Shown: positions 51,332-60,256, counted from the stretch's first letter. The stretch: 64,000 bases of DNA from Lentibacillus persicus (GCF_900112705.1 NZ_FOMR01000007.1:62001-126000); one strand, 5' to 3'. Numbers and translations: made by a program. The notes: a model not told the origin generated them from the letters alone.

Positions 51332-52042
51332 TTAAATTGTTATTTTACCTCGTATCATTTTAATACTAATAATTAAAATCCATACCATAAACAGCAAACC
51401 CACGCCTTCATTAAAATCGTGCATATTCTGATTTGCTTGCATTAAAAAGAACCAAGAGATTAAATACCCAATAATTTGTAAAAATCCAACTATATAACCA
51501 AACATACTAAGCTTCCGAGAAGAATCCAAAATATGTAAACCACGAGAATGAATGATCACCCATGCAGCTAAAAATAGATTCGCTATTATATAAATACTGA
51601 CAGAAAGACCGCCTTCAAGCATCGACCATTCGTATAAAAAAACAGAAAATGAGCGTGCGAAAACATCATCACTTGAACCGTATAAATTAAAAGCATATTC
51701 AGCAGCGGTTGCTTGAAGCATAAGTGATGCTCCATAAAACGCAAAACCTATACACCCTGCAATTAATGCTATTAAATTAAGTAACATAAAATCTTTCTTT
51801 TTCTTTAAATACATAAATAAGCCAATGGGTAATAAAACAGATGTTAACATTACCAGCGCTTTACTGCCATGATCCAATCCTAAAAAACCTGGGAAATTAA
51901 TATAATACGAAACGCCTATTTCTGCATTTGAATCGCCTTCACCTAATGTTACAGGATTTAAAATACCAAAAATAACATTTATTACCATCCAAGCTACGAT
52001 AAAAACAACGTGCAATACCCCTATCCAGCCAATAACCCTCAT
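51332..52042 (-). CDS. DUF4386-like membrane protein
   Basis: A 236-residue protein with seven predicted spans; the N-terminal MRVIGWIGVLHVVFIVAWMV and the SMLEGGLSVSIYIIANLFLA segment recall DUF4386 proteins, although I cannot confirm the family. AAGGGGGAGCCC precedes the ATG at 52042, and an earlier in-frame start overlaps that ribosome site. No operon partners. Function unknown. It lies just downstream of the bacteriocin cluster and may be unrelated to it. Confidence 0.6.
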   Translation of the reverse strand: MRVIGWIGVLHVVFIVAWMVINVIFGILNPVTLGEGDSNAEIGVSYYINFPGFLGLDHGSKALVMLTSVLLPIGLFMYLKKKKDFMLLNLIALIAGCIGFAFYGASLMLQATAAEYAFNLYGSSDDVFARSFSVFLYEWSMLEGGLSVSIYIIANLFLAAWVIIHSRGLHILDSSRKLSMFGYIVGFLQIIGYLISWFFLMQANQNMHDFNEGVGLLFMVWILIISIKMIRGKITI

Positions 52043-52105
52043 GGGCTCCCCCTTCCACATGGACGCGAAATTATTATTGTCATATCTCGCATTTTGAATT
52101 TATCA

Positions 52106-52157
52106 CCTTACACTGATTAATTGTAATTCGATATAGCCAAGTTTTTCTTGAGCATCC
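52106..52157 (-). pseudogene. Fragment of an ECF sigma-factor gene
   Basis: Read on the minus strand this 52-base piece encodes RKTWLYRITINQCK, nearly identical to region 2 of the sigma factor at 48 kb (VKTWLYRITINQCK), with about 33 of 37 bases matching. No start or extended frame remains. It is a relic of a second ECF sigma gene next to the end of the bacteriocin cluster. Confidence 0.6.
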
Positions 52158-52169
52158 AAACCCATTAAG

Positions 52170-53360
52170 TCATTCATACCGCAATGATGCAATTGGGTCC
52201 AATTGCGATGCCTTGTTAGCCGGTATAATACCAAAGAGAATACCAATAAACATCGAAAAGATCAACCCGCCAAACATCACCGGCAGGGATACTTGAACCG
52301 TCCAGCCAGCCAGCTGCGAAACGAGTATAGCGGATGCTTGCCCGAGCGATATGCCAATCAACCCTCCAATCACCGTCAGTGTAACCGATTCAATTAAAAA
52401 TTGCGTTAAAATCTGTCCCCGTGTTGCACCAAGTGACATTCGAATGCCGATTTCTCTTGTACGTTCCGTTACCGATACGAGCATAATATTCATAACACCG
52501 ATGCCGCCCACTAACAGGGACACACCGGCAACGCTTCCAATTACAATCGTCATTACGCGTGTTACCTGACCAATACCGGTCATAATTTCGTCCATATTGA
52601 CGACCTGATATTCGTTTTCCGTTCCGTGGGTTTGATTCAGTAAACTGGCTGCTTTTGTCCCGGCGACCTGTAAATCATCAGCGCTATCTGCCTTCAAGGT
52701 AACCTGATTAATGTTGCGCTTGCTAAACACATTGCGCCATGTATTCCGTGACAGAAACACTTCAGTTTCACCTAAGTCCATTAAACCTTCCTGTTCCGTC
52801 AGTACCCCAACAACTTTCACTGGACTGGAATTGATATACATAATTTCCCCAATCGGGCTTGTGTCAGCAAATAAATCATCACGAACGACTGCACTGATCA
52901 TGGCATGGTTGCCGGCACCCAGAAAATCAGCCGCTTGCAACAGCCGTCCTTCCGCCGCTTCCATTCCATGCACCTGGATATGGGCCTGATTAATGCCTTT
53001 CACCGAAGCACCGAGCACCTCCTCATGGAAGCGCACATTGCTGAACTCGGAGCTAGTGGCAACTACTTCCGTTACTTCTGGAATCTGTTCGATTGTGCGG
53101 ATATCTTCCTCGGTGAAAGGGTCTGTCACAGGAGTGGCATTATGTTGCAGATCGCCTTCATCCGGCATGTTTAAGAGTTCAACCGTGTGTTCGGTCCCTG
53201 CGATTTGGGATTTCAGCGTTTCCTCACCAGCTTGTCCGATGGCTACAATGGCCATTACAGAACCAACGCCAATAATGATACCGAGCATCGTTAACACGGA
53301 ACGCATTTTATGCGAGCGAAGAGAAGAAAGCGCCAATTTTACATTTTCCAGCACACTCAC
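52170..53360 (-). CDS. MacB-type ABC permease of the bacteriocin exporter
   Basis: A 396-residue permease with four spans: one near residues 20-40 and three after about 270. A large outer domain lies between them (about 45-265). MRSVLTMLGIIIGVGSVMAI and VTERTREIGIRMSLGATRGQ are the FtsX/MacB signatures. With the ATPase and adaptor encoded upstream it forms an AS-48FGH/YknXYZ-like exporter. The GTG start overlaps the end of the ATPase gene (GTGA). In AS-48 the equivalent genes add immunity and secretion. Confidence 0.85.
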   Translation of the reverse strand: MSVLENVKLALSSLRSHKMRSVLTMLGIIIGVGSVMAIVAIGQAGEETLKSQIAGTEHTVELLNMPDEGDLQHNATPVTDPFTEEDIRTIEQIPEVTEVVATSSEFSNVRFHEEVLGASVKGINQAHIQVHGMEAAEGRLLQAADFLGAGNHAMISAVVRDDLFADTSPIGEIMYINSSPVKVVGVLTEQEGLMDLGETEVFLSRNTWRNVFSKRNINQVTLKADSADDLQVAGTKAASLLNQTHGTENEYQVVNMDEIMTGIGQVTRVMTIVIGSVAGVSLLVGGIGVMNIMLVSVTERTREIGIRMSLGATRGQILTQFLIESVTLTVIGGLIGISLGQASAILVSQLAGWTVQVSLPVMFGGLIFSMFIGILFGIIPANKASQLDPIASLRYE

Positions 53361-54055
53361 GTTAACGTCTCCCTCGATCGTCCGATATCATTTCCGTCCA
53401 GAAGCAAACCGTCCTGGATTGTAATGACCCGATCAGCATATCCGGCTATTCCCGGCTCATGCGTTACCACAATAATCGTCGTTCCTTCTTTGTTAAGCTG
53501 CTTAAAATGGGCCATGACCTGCTTGCCTGTCGTCGTATCAAGAGCGCCCGTGGGTTCATCAGCCAGTATCAGATCCGGTTGGTTCACAATAGCTCTGGCA
53601 ATGGCGACACGCTGTTTCTGACCGCCTGACAATTCATTAGGGGCGTATACCGCATAGTCCGATAACCCCACTTGATGCAACGCATCCCTGGCTTTTTGCC
53701 GGCGCTCTTTCTTTCGGATACCCGCATAAATCATCGGAAGCTCTACATTTTGCAATGCACTGAGGCGAGGCAAAAGGTGGAATTGCTGAAACACAAAGCC
53801 GATGTCCCGATTCCGTATATGTGCGACTTCCTTCTCGCTATAACCAGTAACCAGTTTTTCGTTTAAGTAATAACTGCCGCTTGTGGCATGATCAAGACAG
53901 CCTATAATATTCATTAAAGTTGTTTTGCCTGATCCCGACGGTCCCATTATGGCCGCAAATTCGCTCTGTTGAATTATCAGATCAATGTCTTTCAACACTT
54001 CAGTAACATTACGTCCGACTGGATAGCTTTTACTGATAGATTGCAGTTGTATCAT
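53357..54055 (-). CDS. MacB/LolD-type ABC ATPase of the exporter
   Basis: A 232-residue ATPase with Walker A GPSGSGKTTLMNIIG, signature LSGGQKQRVAIARA, Walker B LILADEPTGALD and H-loop VTHEPGIAGYAD. It belongs to the MacB/LolD group that pairs with FtsX-like permeases. Its ATG overlaps the adaptor stop codon (ATGA), so the three exporter genes are translationally coupled. Confidence 0.9.
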   Translation of the reverse strand: MIQLQSISKSYPVGRNVTEVLKDIDLIIQQSEFAAIMGPSGSGKTTLMNIIGCLDHATSGSYYLNEKLVTGYSEKEVAHIRNRDIGFVFQQFHLLPRLSALQNVELPMIYAGIRKKERRQKARDALHQVGLSDYAVYAPNELSGGQKQRVAIARAIVNQPDLILADEPTGALDTTTGKQVMAHFKQLNKEGTTIIVVTHEPGIAGYADRVITIQDGLLLDGNDIGRSRETLT

Positions 54056-55146
54056 TCCACCGACACGTCCATTCCATCATTCAGTTGAGCATCAGGCTGT
54101 TTAATAACCGGATCATCGGTCCTGAGGCCGTCTGTTATTTCCATCGCATTTTCAGTCATAGTACCGACCTGGACTTCACGTCGCATCGCTTGTCCACCCT
54201 CCACTACGTAGGTGTAATAGGCGTCCTCTTCGCGTATGACCGCTTGTGGCGGCAGTGTTTTCGCTTCATATTCGTTTGTTTGAATCTCGGCAACAATCTG
54301 GAACCCTGCTTTTAACCCTTTCATATCATCTTCTACAGCAATTTCCACTGGGTATTGGACGACATCTGAATCCTGCTGGTTCGTCTGATTCGGCAATGAG
54401 GAAATCGCACTGATTGTCCCTTCCCACGATTGATCAGGAAGAGCATCGGATGTAAAGATGACCGTTTGACCTTTCTGGACTTTCATTGTTTCATATTGGG
54501 AGATGGTCGTTTCGACGCGCAAATCATCTAACGTACCAATCTCCAGGAGCGGTTTCTGCTGAGACTGATCCGAATTTAAATGGGCAGGATCATGGACTGT
54601 CAGTACCGTTCCCTCTATTTGGCTCGTGACGTTTAAATCTGCGATATCCTCTTCAAGAGCCTCCTGCTGCAGGCGAGCCTGCTCCTTTTCCAAGCTCGCT
54701 TGTTTTTCTTGCAAAGAAATGTCATCATGTTCCCGTTGAAGCTGTTCATTATCGTCATCTTCTTCCAGCTCTTCATCCAATTTACGGTGTTGCTCGTATA
54801 GATCATTGTGCTGCAGTTGCAACGATTGAATTTGCAAGTCATTCTGTTTCTTTTCAAATTCCAGCTCTTCGTTTTCATAACGGAAGAGGACAGTGCCTAT
54901 TTCTACTTCATCCCCTTCCTCAACCATGATTTCATCGATCACGCCCTGTTCGGGTGAATAAAAGACAGATTGCTGCTCGGCGAAGGTCAGTGTGCCTGAA
55001 GTCATCACTGTATCCGAAATGGTTTGCTCCTGTAATGTCGTGACCTCCACCGGATGATTTTCTTTTGCATTGCTGATGGCCAAATTGAATCCTGCAGCTA
55101 TCAGAACCACCAGGACAACTGCAGCTATCACGACTTTTCGTTTCAT
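54052..55146 (-). CDS. RND-type adaptor (HlyD/YknX-like) of the exporter
   Basis: A 364-residue adaptor protein. It has one N-terminal span (about 3-22), a barrel-lipoyl part (SPEQGVIDEIMVEEGDEVEI), a long coiled-coil hairpin (about 100-180, very rich in Glu/Gln/Leu) and a C-terminal barrel and MP domain. It would link the MacB-like permease to the cell wall side. The start is uncertain: the ATG at 55146 lacks a good ribosome site, while a TTG five codons upstream abuts AAAAGG. First of the three exporter genes. Confidence 0.82.
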   Translation of the reverse strand: MKRKVVIAAVVLVVLIAAGFNLAISNAKENHPVEVTTLQEQTISDTVMTSGTLTFAEQQSVFYSPEQGVIDEIMVEEGDEVEIGTVLFRYENEELEFEKKQNDLQIQSLQLQHNDLYEQHRKLDEELEEDDDNEQLQREHDDISLQEKQASLEKEQARLQQEALEEDIADLNVTSQIEGTVLTVHDPAHLNSDQSQQKPLLEIGTLDDLRVETTISQYETMKVQKGQTVIFTSDALPDQSWEGTISAISSLPNQTNQQDSDVVQYPVEIAVEDDMKGLKAGFQIVAEIQTNEYEAKTLPPQAVIREEDAYYTYVVEGGQAMRREVQVGTMTENAMEITDGLRTDDPVIKQPDAQLNDGMDVSVE

Positions 55147-55209
55147 GTTCGTTTGACACAACCTTTTATACGACTGTAATAGTTATTCCGGCATGAGTAG
55201 ATCATCTGT

Positions 55210-55305
55210 CTACATTAAGAAATAATTAATGACCACGTACCCGAACAAAATTAAGCAAATAACTAGAATGATAATACTGGCATAAAGGGATGTTTTTGAT
55301 GACAT
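55210..55305 (-). CDS. 31-residue hydrophobic peptide, immunity candidate
   Basis: Too short for routine gene calling but well supported: GGAG stands eight bases before the ATG. The peptide begins MSSKTSLYASI and is one continuous membrane span to its end. It sits inside the bacteriocin cluster, between the five-span protein and the exporter, where AS-48-type loci place a small cationic membrane peptide that gives immunity. It is smaller than known immunity proteins (about 50 residues), so the role is inferred from position. Confidence 0.65.
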   Translation of the reverse strand: MSSKTSLYASIIILVICLILFGYVVINYFLM

Positions 55306-55356
55306 CTTCATCTCTCCTTTTTTGTTTATATTTTTTAAACTTCCGGATTTCGGAAA

Positions 55357-55890
55357 TTATAAAAATGTGATTAAAATAAAGTTTGGTATATATAGAACAA
55401 TAACGTAAATACCGCCTACAATAATCCAATCAAGGATATTTTTGGATATCAAATCCTGCTTAAATAATAAATAACAAATAATGAGCGGTTTTAGAGCATA
55501 ATTAACCGGCGAACTTAGAACCAGCTGATAAATGGAGTTCACGTCCTGAACAGATGATAGATAAAAAAAGGCAACTGTAACATTGAGCACATTGGCGACC
55601 AGAGTCCCGATCAAGACCGGTTTTAAAAAGTTTCGGATGTACGTCTCCTTCTTCAATGCTATCCTGACTATAAAAAATAAAATCAGCATTTCCAACAGCA
55701 GTACTACAAGCAATGTGAACAGTTGGAAAACAACGAGAATAATAAACAATGACGTTTTGTGTGTGACAATAAATTCACTGTACTCCGGAAGTGTATTGCC
55801 AGCCCACGTTAAATTGATATAGGTTGATAGAATCATCAGTACGACCAGACTGATGAAAATGTAACGGCCTTTCACTCTTGTTACTATCAC
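55357..55890 (-). CDS. Five-span membrane protein of the bacteriocin cluster
   Basis: A 177-residue protein with five hydrophobic segments (about 10-28, 45-75, 90-115, 128-145 and 152-172), resembling YIP1-like membrane proteins. The start is GTG at 55890 with GAGG eight bases upstream. It follows the SpoIIM-family gene by ten bases, so it is part of the same operon. In AS-48-like clusters an unassigned membrane protein occupies this slot. Function is unknown. Confidence 0.65.
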   Translation of the reverse strand: MIVTRVKGRYIFISLVVLMILSTYINLTWAGNTLPEYSEFIVTHKTSLFIILVVFQLFTLLVVLLLEMLILFFIVRIALKKETYIRNFLKPVLIGTLVANVLNVTVAFFYLSSVQDVNSIYQLVLSSPVNYALKPLIICYLLFKQDLISKNILDWIIVGGIYVIVLYIPNFILITFL

Positions 55891-55900
55891 AGGCAGCACC

Positions 55901-56419
55901 TCAAACTTTCATAAATATTGGTGACACAAACGCCTCCAGTACAGCAGCGGCCACAATCAGCAGGATAATAATGCCGATCAGCGCTGGTATTTTTTTCAGT
56001 TCGGCGATGATTGGCTTCTTTTTTATCAGCAAATATACAATTTTGACTGGTATATAAAGCCCCAGTGATGCTGACATCAGCATAGCGGGAATTTCAAATA
56101 TCCCATGAATTACAAACGTACTGAGCGTATTCCATACGGAATGCTCGCTGTTCAAATGAGAGATAATCATCGCCATGGATAAGAAATTTTGCAATAAATA
56201 CATTAAGTAATAAAAACCAAGCGTCAGCCCGCCAAAGATGATAACGGAAAGGCTTACTTTTAAATTATTTGACAGTAATTCGCCAAAACTCATCCGGTCT
56301 GCATACATATCGGATGAGTTTTCGGCTCCGGACGGTTCCAGCGGTATGAAGTAACCTGTAATAAAGATAATGGCAGCCAGAATGGACGTAAGCCATAACG
56401 TATGTTTATAGGTAATCAT
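55901..56419 (-). CDS. SpoIIM/DUF95-family protein of the bacteriocin cluster
   Basis: A 172-residue stage II sporulation protein M-like membrane protein with five spans. LLSNNLKVSLSVIIFGGLTL and FVIHGIFEIPAMLMSASLGL are characteristic. Homologues (As-48C, CclC and others) are core members of circular-bacteriocin loci and are needed for production or immunity. GGAGG is 12 bases before the ATG at 56419; the gene overlaps the end of the ATPase gene by 14 bases. Confidence 0.8.
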   Translation of the reverse strand: MITYKHTLWLTSILAAIIFITGYFIPLEPSGAENSSDMYADRMSFGELLSNNLKVSLSVIIFGGLTLGFYYLMYLLQNFLSMAMIISHLNSEHSVWNTLSTFVIHGIFEIPAMLMSASLGLYIPVKIVYLLIKKKPIIAELKKIPALIGIIILLIVAAAVLEAFVSPIFMKV

Positions 56420-57075
56420 TCGCTTTAACTGCCTCCACAGATTCAATTTGCTTACTGCCGATAATATGAATATTGTGCGATACCAGTTCTTTGATTTGAT
56501 TATATTGCAAGTGCGTTGAAAAGATAACAGTGGCCTTGGTATCGTTTATGTAGTCACGAATAAACGCTAATATCACACTTAATGAATGTTTATCAAAATT
56601 TACGAAAGGTTCATCGATCAACACTAGCTTCGGTTCATTCATCACCGATGTGATAAAAGATACTTTCTGTTTCGTCCCCAATGACAGGTTTTTCACCAAT
56701 TCCGCTTCATATCTTTCCAGCTCCAAATTTTTCATCAGGTTCATTGCATTCTCTTTAATATCAGCTCGTTCCGCTATATCTGCAACCAGATCAATCGACT
56801 CACGAACGGTTAAGTAATCATAGAGAAACGGGTGATTAGGAATTAGTGATGTATGCTTGATATAGGCTTCAAAATCTTCTTTCAAACGCCATTCATCCAG
56901 CCGTATATCACCTTGAAAGGGGGTCAGACCCCCCCAATATATTTAACAGAGTTGTTTTTCCAATTCCATTTTTGCCGGTGAGCGACACAAAGGAGGCATC
57001 CGGTACCTCGAACGATATACCGTCAAATATGGTTTGAGTGGCATAACGTTTTGTCAGATTATCGACTGTTAACAT
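56406..57075 (-). pseudogene. Bacteriocin-cluster ABC ATPase, frameshifted at a G7 tract
   Basis: The N-terminal part is intact: MLTVDNLTKRYATQTIFDGI and Walker A TGKNGIGKTTLLNIL. It then meets seven G (complement of 56929-56935) and runs to a stop at SDPLSR. With six G the frame continues GGLTPFQGDIRLDEWR and on through LSLGTKQKVSFITSVMNEPK and VLIDEPFVNFD to ISVEAVKANDYL. All ABC motifs are otherwise present, so the break is recent, phase-variable or a sequencing error. The start at 57075 has GGAG seven bases upstream and overlaps the preceding membrane-protein gene. Confidence 0.82.
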
Positions 57076-58606
57076 ATACATGCTCCTTACTCTTTGCAGT
57101 ATAAAGAGCCGCTGTCACATACAGCAACATATAGAAAGTGTAGACCAGAAAATAAACATGCGTATACAAAAGATTATCCTGTATAATTTGTACGGTTAGC
57201 GTCGGGCCGACAAGCACGATCGGCAGTCCAAACAGGAAAATATTATCGGGCAATTTGGAAATAATCACTTTCGGATCAAGCGCCATCAGTTCTTCTATCG
57301 AAAATCGCTCTGTTTGATAGATGCGCAATACAATAATCCGGACACTAGCAAAGTAAACGATCAAATAGCAGCCAAGTGCCACAGCCAGATTCATCGGCTG
57401 ATATATGAGTACAAACAGAAGCCCTGGCAAAAGCAGATAAAATGCCGTTCGATAGACAGTCCAGTTATACGTTAATTTGGTTATGTACGGCTTAAGACGA
57501 TAACGTTTCTGCAAATAATAGGTTGTATAAATATTATTTTTGCTCAATAAGTCCTCATATAAATAATAAGAGTACGAAAATACATAAAGCCATGGCAAAT
57601 AACAAAATAGCAGCAAATTGATTGCAGCTGATACTGCAGGCTGTTCATGTAAAAAAGGGTAAGCAACCATCACACCGGTAATTAGGATAAGCGACATGAT
57701 TTTCAATTTTGTCAGCCGATGATGAAATCGAAATGTCCTTGCCAGCAACTTCTGGTACGGTTTATCGGCCCGGACCAGCCATTTATCCTTTTGCTCACGA
57801 ATCATAACCATATCCCGAACGCTATTAGCCGTTACGGCATAACGTAGCATATAACCAAGTATCCCCACTACCAGCAGGACTAGTAAACTGGATGAAAGCA
57901 GAAATAAACCAGAACCATAATGGGCGGAGATTCCCTCAAGTGTCATATTGACATTTGCAGAATCAAAAGCTCCCACTGCCGTCACCAATAGGACTATCAC
58001 AATGCTTGCGGTAAAAATAATTAGCCCTTTCATATGGGGGAAATCTGATTTTGACAAACGGCCGTACAGCATTAGATACGAAAGAAGATAATTCAAGATC
58101 GCAAACAAAACAGCTACCCCTAACATGCCATACGTTCCAGGGTCGATGAGCAAGATAAACAGGAAAGCCGACAAAAAAGGAAGCGTTGAAAACAGCAGAT
58201 ATTTTTTAATAATCTCATAGGATAATCGTTTCCTAATTAGACTGGTTCCTTTATAATTACCGATTCTTAAAAGATAACTGAATTCGGTTTTAAGATGGTG
58301 CAAGTGCCCCTCCGTCATTTTCGTTATCATTAAATAAACGTGGTGAGCCAAACAAAAGAATCCCAATAAAAAAATAATACCTGCTTCGCCGTATAGAAAA
58401 GATAGCGTCATATACAAAACAATCCCGATCAGCACAAAGAACACTCGCACCATAGTGGACAAGACCAGAAAGGATCGGACAAACCATTTTTTATCCGGTT
58501 CAAGGATCAAATTAAACAGCGTTTTCATGGAAATTTCAATCATATCTTTCATTCTTCGGTATTCCATGAGCTGGTCATATCGAACATACTTCCAAGCTTT
58601 GAACAT
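57059..58606 (-). CDS. Large multispan membrane protein of the bacteriocin cluster (As-48B/CclB-like)
   Basis: A 515-residue protein with roughly 10-12 predicted spans and basic loops, starting MFKAWKYVRYDQLMEYRRMK. It is in the position of As-48B/CclB, the large membrane protein that is thought to process or circularise the precursor. Its sequence shows no protease motif that I recognise. AAAGGAG lies seven bases before the ATG. It starts 65 bases after the precursor gene and overlaps the ATPase gene by 17 bases. Confidence 0.75.
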   Translation of the reverse strand: MFKAWKYVRYDQLMEYRRMKDMIEISMKTLFNLILEPDKKWFVRSFLVLSTMVRVFFVLIGIVLYMTLSFLYGEAGIIFLLGFFCLAHHVYLMITKMTEGHLHHLKTEFSYLLRIGNYKGTSLIRKRLSYEIIKKYLLFSTLPFLSAFLFILLIDPGTYGMLGVAVLFAILNYLLSYLMLYGRLSKSDFPHMKGLIIFTASIVIVLLVTAVGAFDSANVNMTLEGISAHYGSGLFLLSSSLLVLLVVGILGYMLRYAVTANSVRDMVMIREQKDKWLVRADKPYQKLLARTFRFHHRLTKLKIMSLILITGVMVAYPFLHEQPAVSAAINLLLFCYLPWLYVFSYSYYLYEDLLSKNNIYTTYYLQKRYRLKPYITKLTYNWTVYRTAFYLLLPGLLFVLIYQPMNLAVALGCYLIVYFASVRIIVLRIYQTERFSIEELMALDPKVIISKLPDNIFLFGLPIVLVGPTLTVQIIQDNLLYTHVYFLVYTFYMLLYVTAALYTAKSKEHVYVNSR

Positions 58607-58671
58607 GGTGACTCCTTTCCTGATAAAAGAAGGAGATACGGAAAAAGAAACTTTTTCCGTATCTCACTCAT

Positions 58672-58875
58672 TCACAGCGAAATAGCCGCAGCCCTGCCAG
58701 CTGCAGCTTTTGTAGCCAAAATCGTAGCTCTATAAGCCATAATTGTAGCGCCAGCAGCTGCTCCTATACCTGTCAAAGACAGCAGCAAGCCAAGGAAAGT
58801 GGCCACATTGAGATATGCCAGCACAGTTCCTGCAGCTGTGAAAGACAGACCTGTCAGACTCATAATTTGATTCAT
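58672..58875 (-). CDS. Circular bacteriocin precursor
   Basis: A 67-residue peptide without a single acidic residue. It has three basic ones (Arg49, Lys56, Arg61) clustered toward the C-terminus, and is otherwise Ala/Gly/Leu/Ile/Thr-rich and helical. FTAAGTVLAYLNVATFLGLL resembles the AAVAGTVLNVVEAGGWVTT region of enterocin AS-48. A short leader (about MNQIMS) and ring closure between Leu7 and Leu67 would give a 61-residue ring, as in carnocyclin-type peptides. GGAGG is seven bases before the ATG. The gene opens the biosynthetic operon. Confidence 0.8.
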   Translation of the reverse strand: MNQIMSLTGLSFTAAGTVLAYLNVATFLGLLLSLTGIGAAAGATIMAYRATILATKAAAGRAAAISL

Positions 58876-59404
58876 TCGCTCACCTCCCGCGTTTTTAGAT
58901 TGTCTTGCTGTATTTATATATAATTTCTCGGCTGCACAAATTCAGCAAATGATACTCTGGAGTGAAACATACACAATTGGTGTCTAACAACTACCAATTA
59001 AATGAATATGAGTAAAATTATGTTAATTTCAGAATACTACAAATTACATAAAATAAAACAGGCAAAAAGTTTTGTTTTTCACCATTTTCAGTTTAAAAGC
59101 ATGTTTATAGCCCAAAGTGTTTCCATATTTTTCTAAGCAAGCGATGATCTTTGTCACAATATGCCAAGCGCGTTTGATATGGAAAGCTCCTATTTACTTC
59201 CAACAAAAAAAGACACCAGACCTATGATTTAAACATCAACTTTTACAAACAGCAGAAAGAGCATGTTTTGAAAAGTTTTTATCAAAACATGCTCTTTATA
59301 AATCAGCAATGGGGAGCTCTGCTCTCATTAGAGAAAGACGGACATCATAATTGCTGATAAAATGTGTTTCAAATTTGAACCCCTGTTTATGATCTCATCC
59401 GTTA
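58876..59404. other. AT-rich gene-free region upstream of the bacteriocin operon
   Basis: No reading frame with a ribosome site was found on either strand. On the minus strand TTGTGC and TATA-rich boxes lie about 50-80 bases before the precursor gene and are likely promoter elements. Two hairpins occupy the distal half. Confidence 0.5.
59256..59297. terminator. Long perfect hairpin
   Basis: AAAGAGCATGTTTTGA and TCAAAACATGCTCTTT are perfectly complementary over 16 bases with a ten-base loop. It may end transcription of the secreted-protein gene at 59405, 108 bases upstream. A larger ATCAGCAAT/ATTGCTGAT inverted repeat (59302-59358) lies next to it. Confidence 0.55.
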
Positions 59405-60256
59405 TTATTTACCGTTGAAAAGGGATTCGACTTTAGAAGCCTTGTCGCCATTCAATGTATATGTTACGCCATACGTTTCACCTTCACCGTCATGATTAAA
59501 AGCAACGTCAAGGTCGTGAACAATTTGCTTCATATATTCGTATGCTTGACGCATTTCTTCAGGTGTTTCTTTCCATTGGTCTGAACGTTCAACGTCTTCT
59601 TTTGCTTGTCCTTGTCTCCCTAAGTGCGACGTCCTGGAAAACTGATTATGATTGATAATTGCTTTCATATGACCAATATTCCTAAAATCATTTTGCAACG
59701 ATTCGCTTTCACCCGTTATATTAATACTTGCGTCATTCCATGATTCATAAAACTCCTGCACCTTCAAATAATAGTTGAAACCTTCGTCATAACTTGTTTG
59801 TTTCCATTTTGAATAATCCGCTAGCTCCGAAAAACTTTCGGATTGTTCCGCAAAGAATTTGGAAAGTTTTTCTTTAACGTTTTTGATGGATTCTTTATAT
59901 TTCTTCTTATATTCGTCTATGTTTACTGACGGCGCTCCTTCCACTTTTGCGATTTTTTCACCTTCGTCGTTGAACGTCACTTCGACTTCTCTTTCGTAAG
60001 TGTCTCCATATACCATTTTCGTTGTTGTTTCTTCTTCTATCCCGTCAACAAGCTCAAGTAAAGCGGGTTTCGTTGATTTTTCTATTTCCTTTTCCATTAC
60101 TTTTTCGACCGTTTCAATCTTCGGGGCGTTTTTCATTTCTTTTTGCGTTTCCCCACCGCTATCTTGTCCGTTTCCCCCTGCAAATACATGGGCGAATCCG
60201 AACATCGAAGCCGCTAAAACGACAACCGAAACTCCTGCGACAAATTTCTTCTTCAT
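59405..60256 (-). CDS. Secreted hypothetical protein, 283 residues
   Basis: The signal peptide is about residues 1-26 (KKKFVAGVSVVVLAASMFGF, cleavage after HVFA). The rest is charged and Glu/Lys-rich with predicted helices, and ends in a DUF-like beta segment (GETYGVTYTLNGDKASKVES). A similar phrase, YEREVEVTFNDEGEKIAKVE, occurs near residue 90, suggesting two related beta units around a helical middle. No family was recognised. GGGGGGGG precedes the ATG. It lies upstream of the bacteriocin operon but is separated by hairpins. Confidence 0.68.
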   Translation of the reverse strand: MKKKFVAGVSVVVLAASMFGFAHVFAGGNGQDSGGETQKEMKNAPKIETVEKVMEKEIEKSTKPALLELVDGIEEETTTKMVYGDTYEREVEVTFNDEGEKIAKVEGAPSVNIDEYKKKYKESIKNVKEKLSKFFAEQSESFSELADYSKWKQTSYDEGFNYYLKVQEFYESWNDASINITGESESLQNDFRNIGHMKAIINHNQFSRTSHLGRQGQAKEDVERSDQWKETPEEMRQAYEYMKQIVHDLDVAFNHDGEGETYGVTYTLNGDKASKVESLFNGK

